Origin: Desulfotomaculaceae bacterium
GTDB lineage: Bacteria > Bacillota > Desulfotomaculia > Desulfotomaculales > Pelotomaculaceae
Assembly: GCA_028704035.1 (NCBI GenBank)
Contig: JAQVLS010000115.1
Coordinates: 1-5,497 of the forward strand
DNA: 5,497 nucleotides
Direction: 5' to 3'
In this document: piece by piece, positions 4,710 through 5,497 of the stretch
Position numbering within the stretch: position 1 is the first letter of the stretch
Layout of the letters: every line of letters starts with the position of its first letter
Notes under the pieces: generated by a model
What the model saw: only the letters and a program-made list of their open reading frames with translations
Databases searched by the model: none
What the model was told of the DNA's origin: nothing
Position numbers and translations under genes: made by a program

Positions 4710-5497
4710 ATGAAAATTGCCTATGTTTTTCCCGGCCAGGCTTCGCAGTATGCCGGGATGGGAAAAGAATTTTGCCGGGACTATCCTGAGGCTGCCGCTA
4801 TTTATCAGAAAGCGGACGAAGCGCTGGGCTTCTCCTTATCCCGCTTATGCTTTGAAGGCCCGCAGGATGAGCTAAATTTAACTGCCATTACTCAGCCGGC
4901 CGTGCTGACAACCAGCGCTGCCTGCCTGGCGGTTTTAAATAATGCGGGCGGGCTGGTTCCCAGCGCGGTAGCCGGCCACAGCCTGGGTGAATATACAGCT
5001 CTGGTGGCTGCCGGTTCACTTAAGTTTGAGGACGCTGTCCGGCTGGTACATAAGCGAGGCCGGTACATGCAGGAAGCGGCGCCTGTCGGGGCGGGCGGTA
5101 TGGCCGCCGTTCTGGGGCTCAGCGCTGAGCTGGTGGCGGAGGCCTGTTTGCAAGCTTCGGCGGCAGGCGTGGTCGAGGCGGTTAACCTGAACTGCCCGGG
5201 CCAGGTGGTGATAGCGGGTGATACAGCCGGCCTGCAGGCTGCCGTGCCGCTGCTTAAGGCGGCCGGCGCCAGGCGTGTTATGCCGCTTCCAGTCAGCGCT
5301 CCTTTCCATTCCAGCCTGATGATACCGGCGGGAAAAAGATTGGCCGATGATTTAGAGCAAGTCGCTGTTGCCGATCCGCAGATCCCCGTGGTGGCTAATG
5401 TGAGCGCGGACCTGGTCTGTTCCAGCCGGGAGGTACATGATTCTCTAATTAAGCAAGTTTACAGCCCTGTCCGCTGGGAAGAGTGTGTCTTAAAAAT
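4710..5497 (+). CDS. fabD: FabD, malonyl-CoA:ACP transacylase (3' end beyond window)
   Basis: FabD moves the malonyl group from malonyl-CoA to ACP, supplying every condensation step. Only the first 262 residues are present; the family has about 310, so roughly 50 are missing because the window ends, not because the gene is broken. Active-site residues are in place: Gln10 in VFPGQ, nucleophile Ser91 in GHSLGE, Arg116 in RGRYMQE, His200 in APFHS and Gln249 in QVYSPVRW. The oxyanion-loop motif reads PGQASQ where PGQGSQ or PGQGAQ is more usual, a small Gly-to-Ala change of unknown effect. The ATG lies 4 nt after the fabK stop. AGGTGGTG (4695-4702), inside the fabK 3' end, serves as ribosome binding site with a 7-nt gap, so coupling with fabK is likely. 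Confidence 0.96.
   Translation, partial: MKIAYVFPGQASQYAGMGKEFCRDYPEAAAIYQKADEALGFSLSRLCFEGPQDELNLTAITQPAVLTTSAACLAVLNNAGGLVPSAVAGHSLGEYTALVAAGSLKFEDAVRLVHKRGRYMQEAAPVGAGGMAAVLGLSAELVAEACLQASAAGVVEAVNLNCPGQVVIAGDTAGLQAAVPLLKAAGARRVMPLPVSAPFHSSLMIPAGKRLADDLEQVAVADPQIPVVANVSADLVCSSREVHDSLIKQVYSPVRWEECVLK

Noticed and set aside
4987..5309. Alternative open frames on both strands (4987-5190 plus, 5016-5309 minus)
   Set aside because: Both are out-of-frame shadows of fabD, which reads without interruption from 4710 to the edge with all active-site residues.
1..5497. Search for mobile elements, CRISPR, tRNA, riboswitches or a novel system
   Set aside because: No direct-repeat arrays, transposase or integrase motifs, tRNA-like folds or long structured leaders were seen. 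Both leaders are short and almost all the sequence is explained by conserved genes.

Overview
The window is a housekeeping segment of a Gram-positive (Firmicutes/Bacillota) chromosome. It holds a large-subunit ribosomal cassette (DUF177/YceD and rpmF) followed by the start of a type II fatty acid synthesis operon: fapR-plsX-fabH-fabK-fabD, all on the + strand. A FapR repressor with its own operator, a FabK-type enoyl reductase, a four-cysteine L32 and strong AAGGAGGTG-like ribosome binding sites fit Firmicutes. The moderate GC content and gene order suggest a clostridial lineage such as Peptococcaceae/Desulfotomaculales (Pelotomaculum-like). That placement is inference from general resemblance, not from a search.

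Layout. Positions 1-103 (- strand) may be the start of a divergent small membrane protein that runs off the left edge; support is weak. A near-perfect SigA promoter (182-210) drives yceD (242-751) and rpmF (803-982). An intrinsic terminator (1013-1048) separates this unit from the lipid genes. A second SigA-like promoter (1057-1085) follows, and a 17-bp FapR operator (1091-1107) lies at its predicted transcription start. A weaker operator-like copy sits at 1110-1126. Then come fapR (GTG start, ending 1716), plsX (1713-2729), fabH (about 2713-3714), fabK (3761-4705) and fabD (4710 to the right edge, incomplete). fapR/plsX and plsX/fabH overlap, fabK/fabD are 4 nt apart, and fabH/fabK are 46 nt apart, so fapR onward reads as one operon.

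How the genes work together. FabD makes malonyl-ACP and FabH condenses it with acyl-CoA to start the chain. FabK does the last reduction of each elongation cycle. PlsX turns finished acyl-ACP into acyl-phosphate for phospholipid synthesis. FapR senses malonyl-CoA and represses the operon, including itself, when that pool is low. The expected remaining partners (fabG, acpP, fabF) are not in the window and may lie downstream.

I found no mobile element, CRISPR array, tRNA, rRNA or evidently new system. The most informative non-coding signal is the FapR operator region. Every assigned gene belongs to a well-known family.
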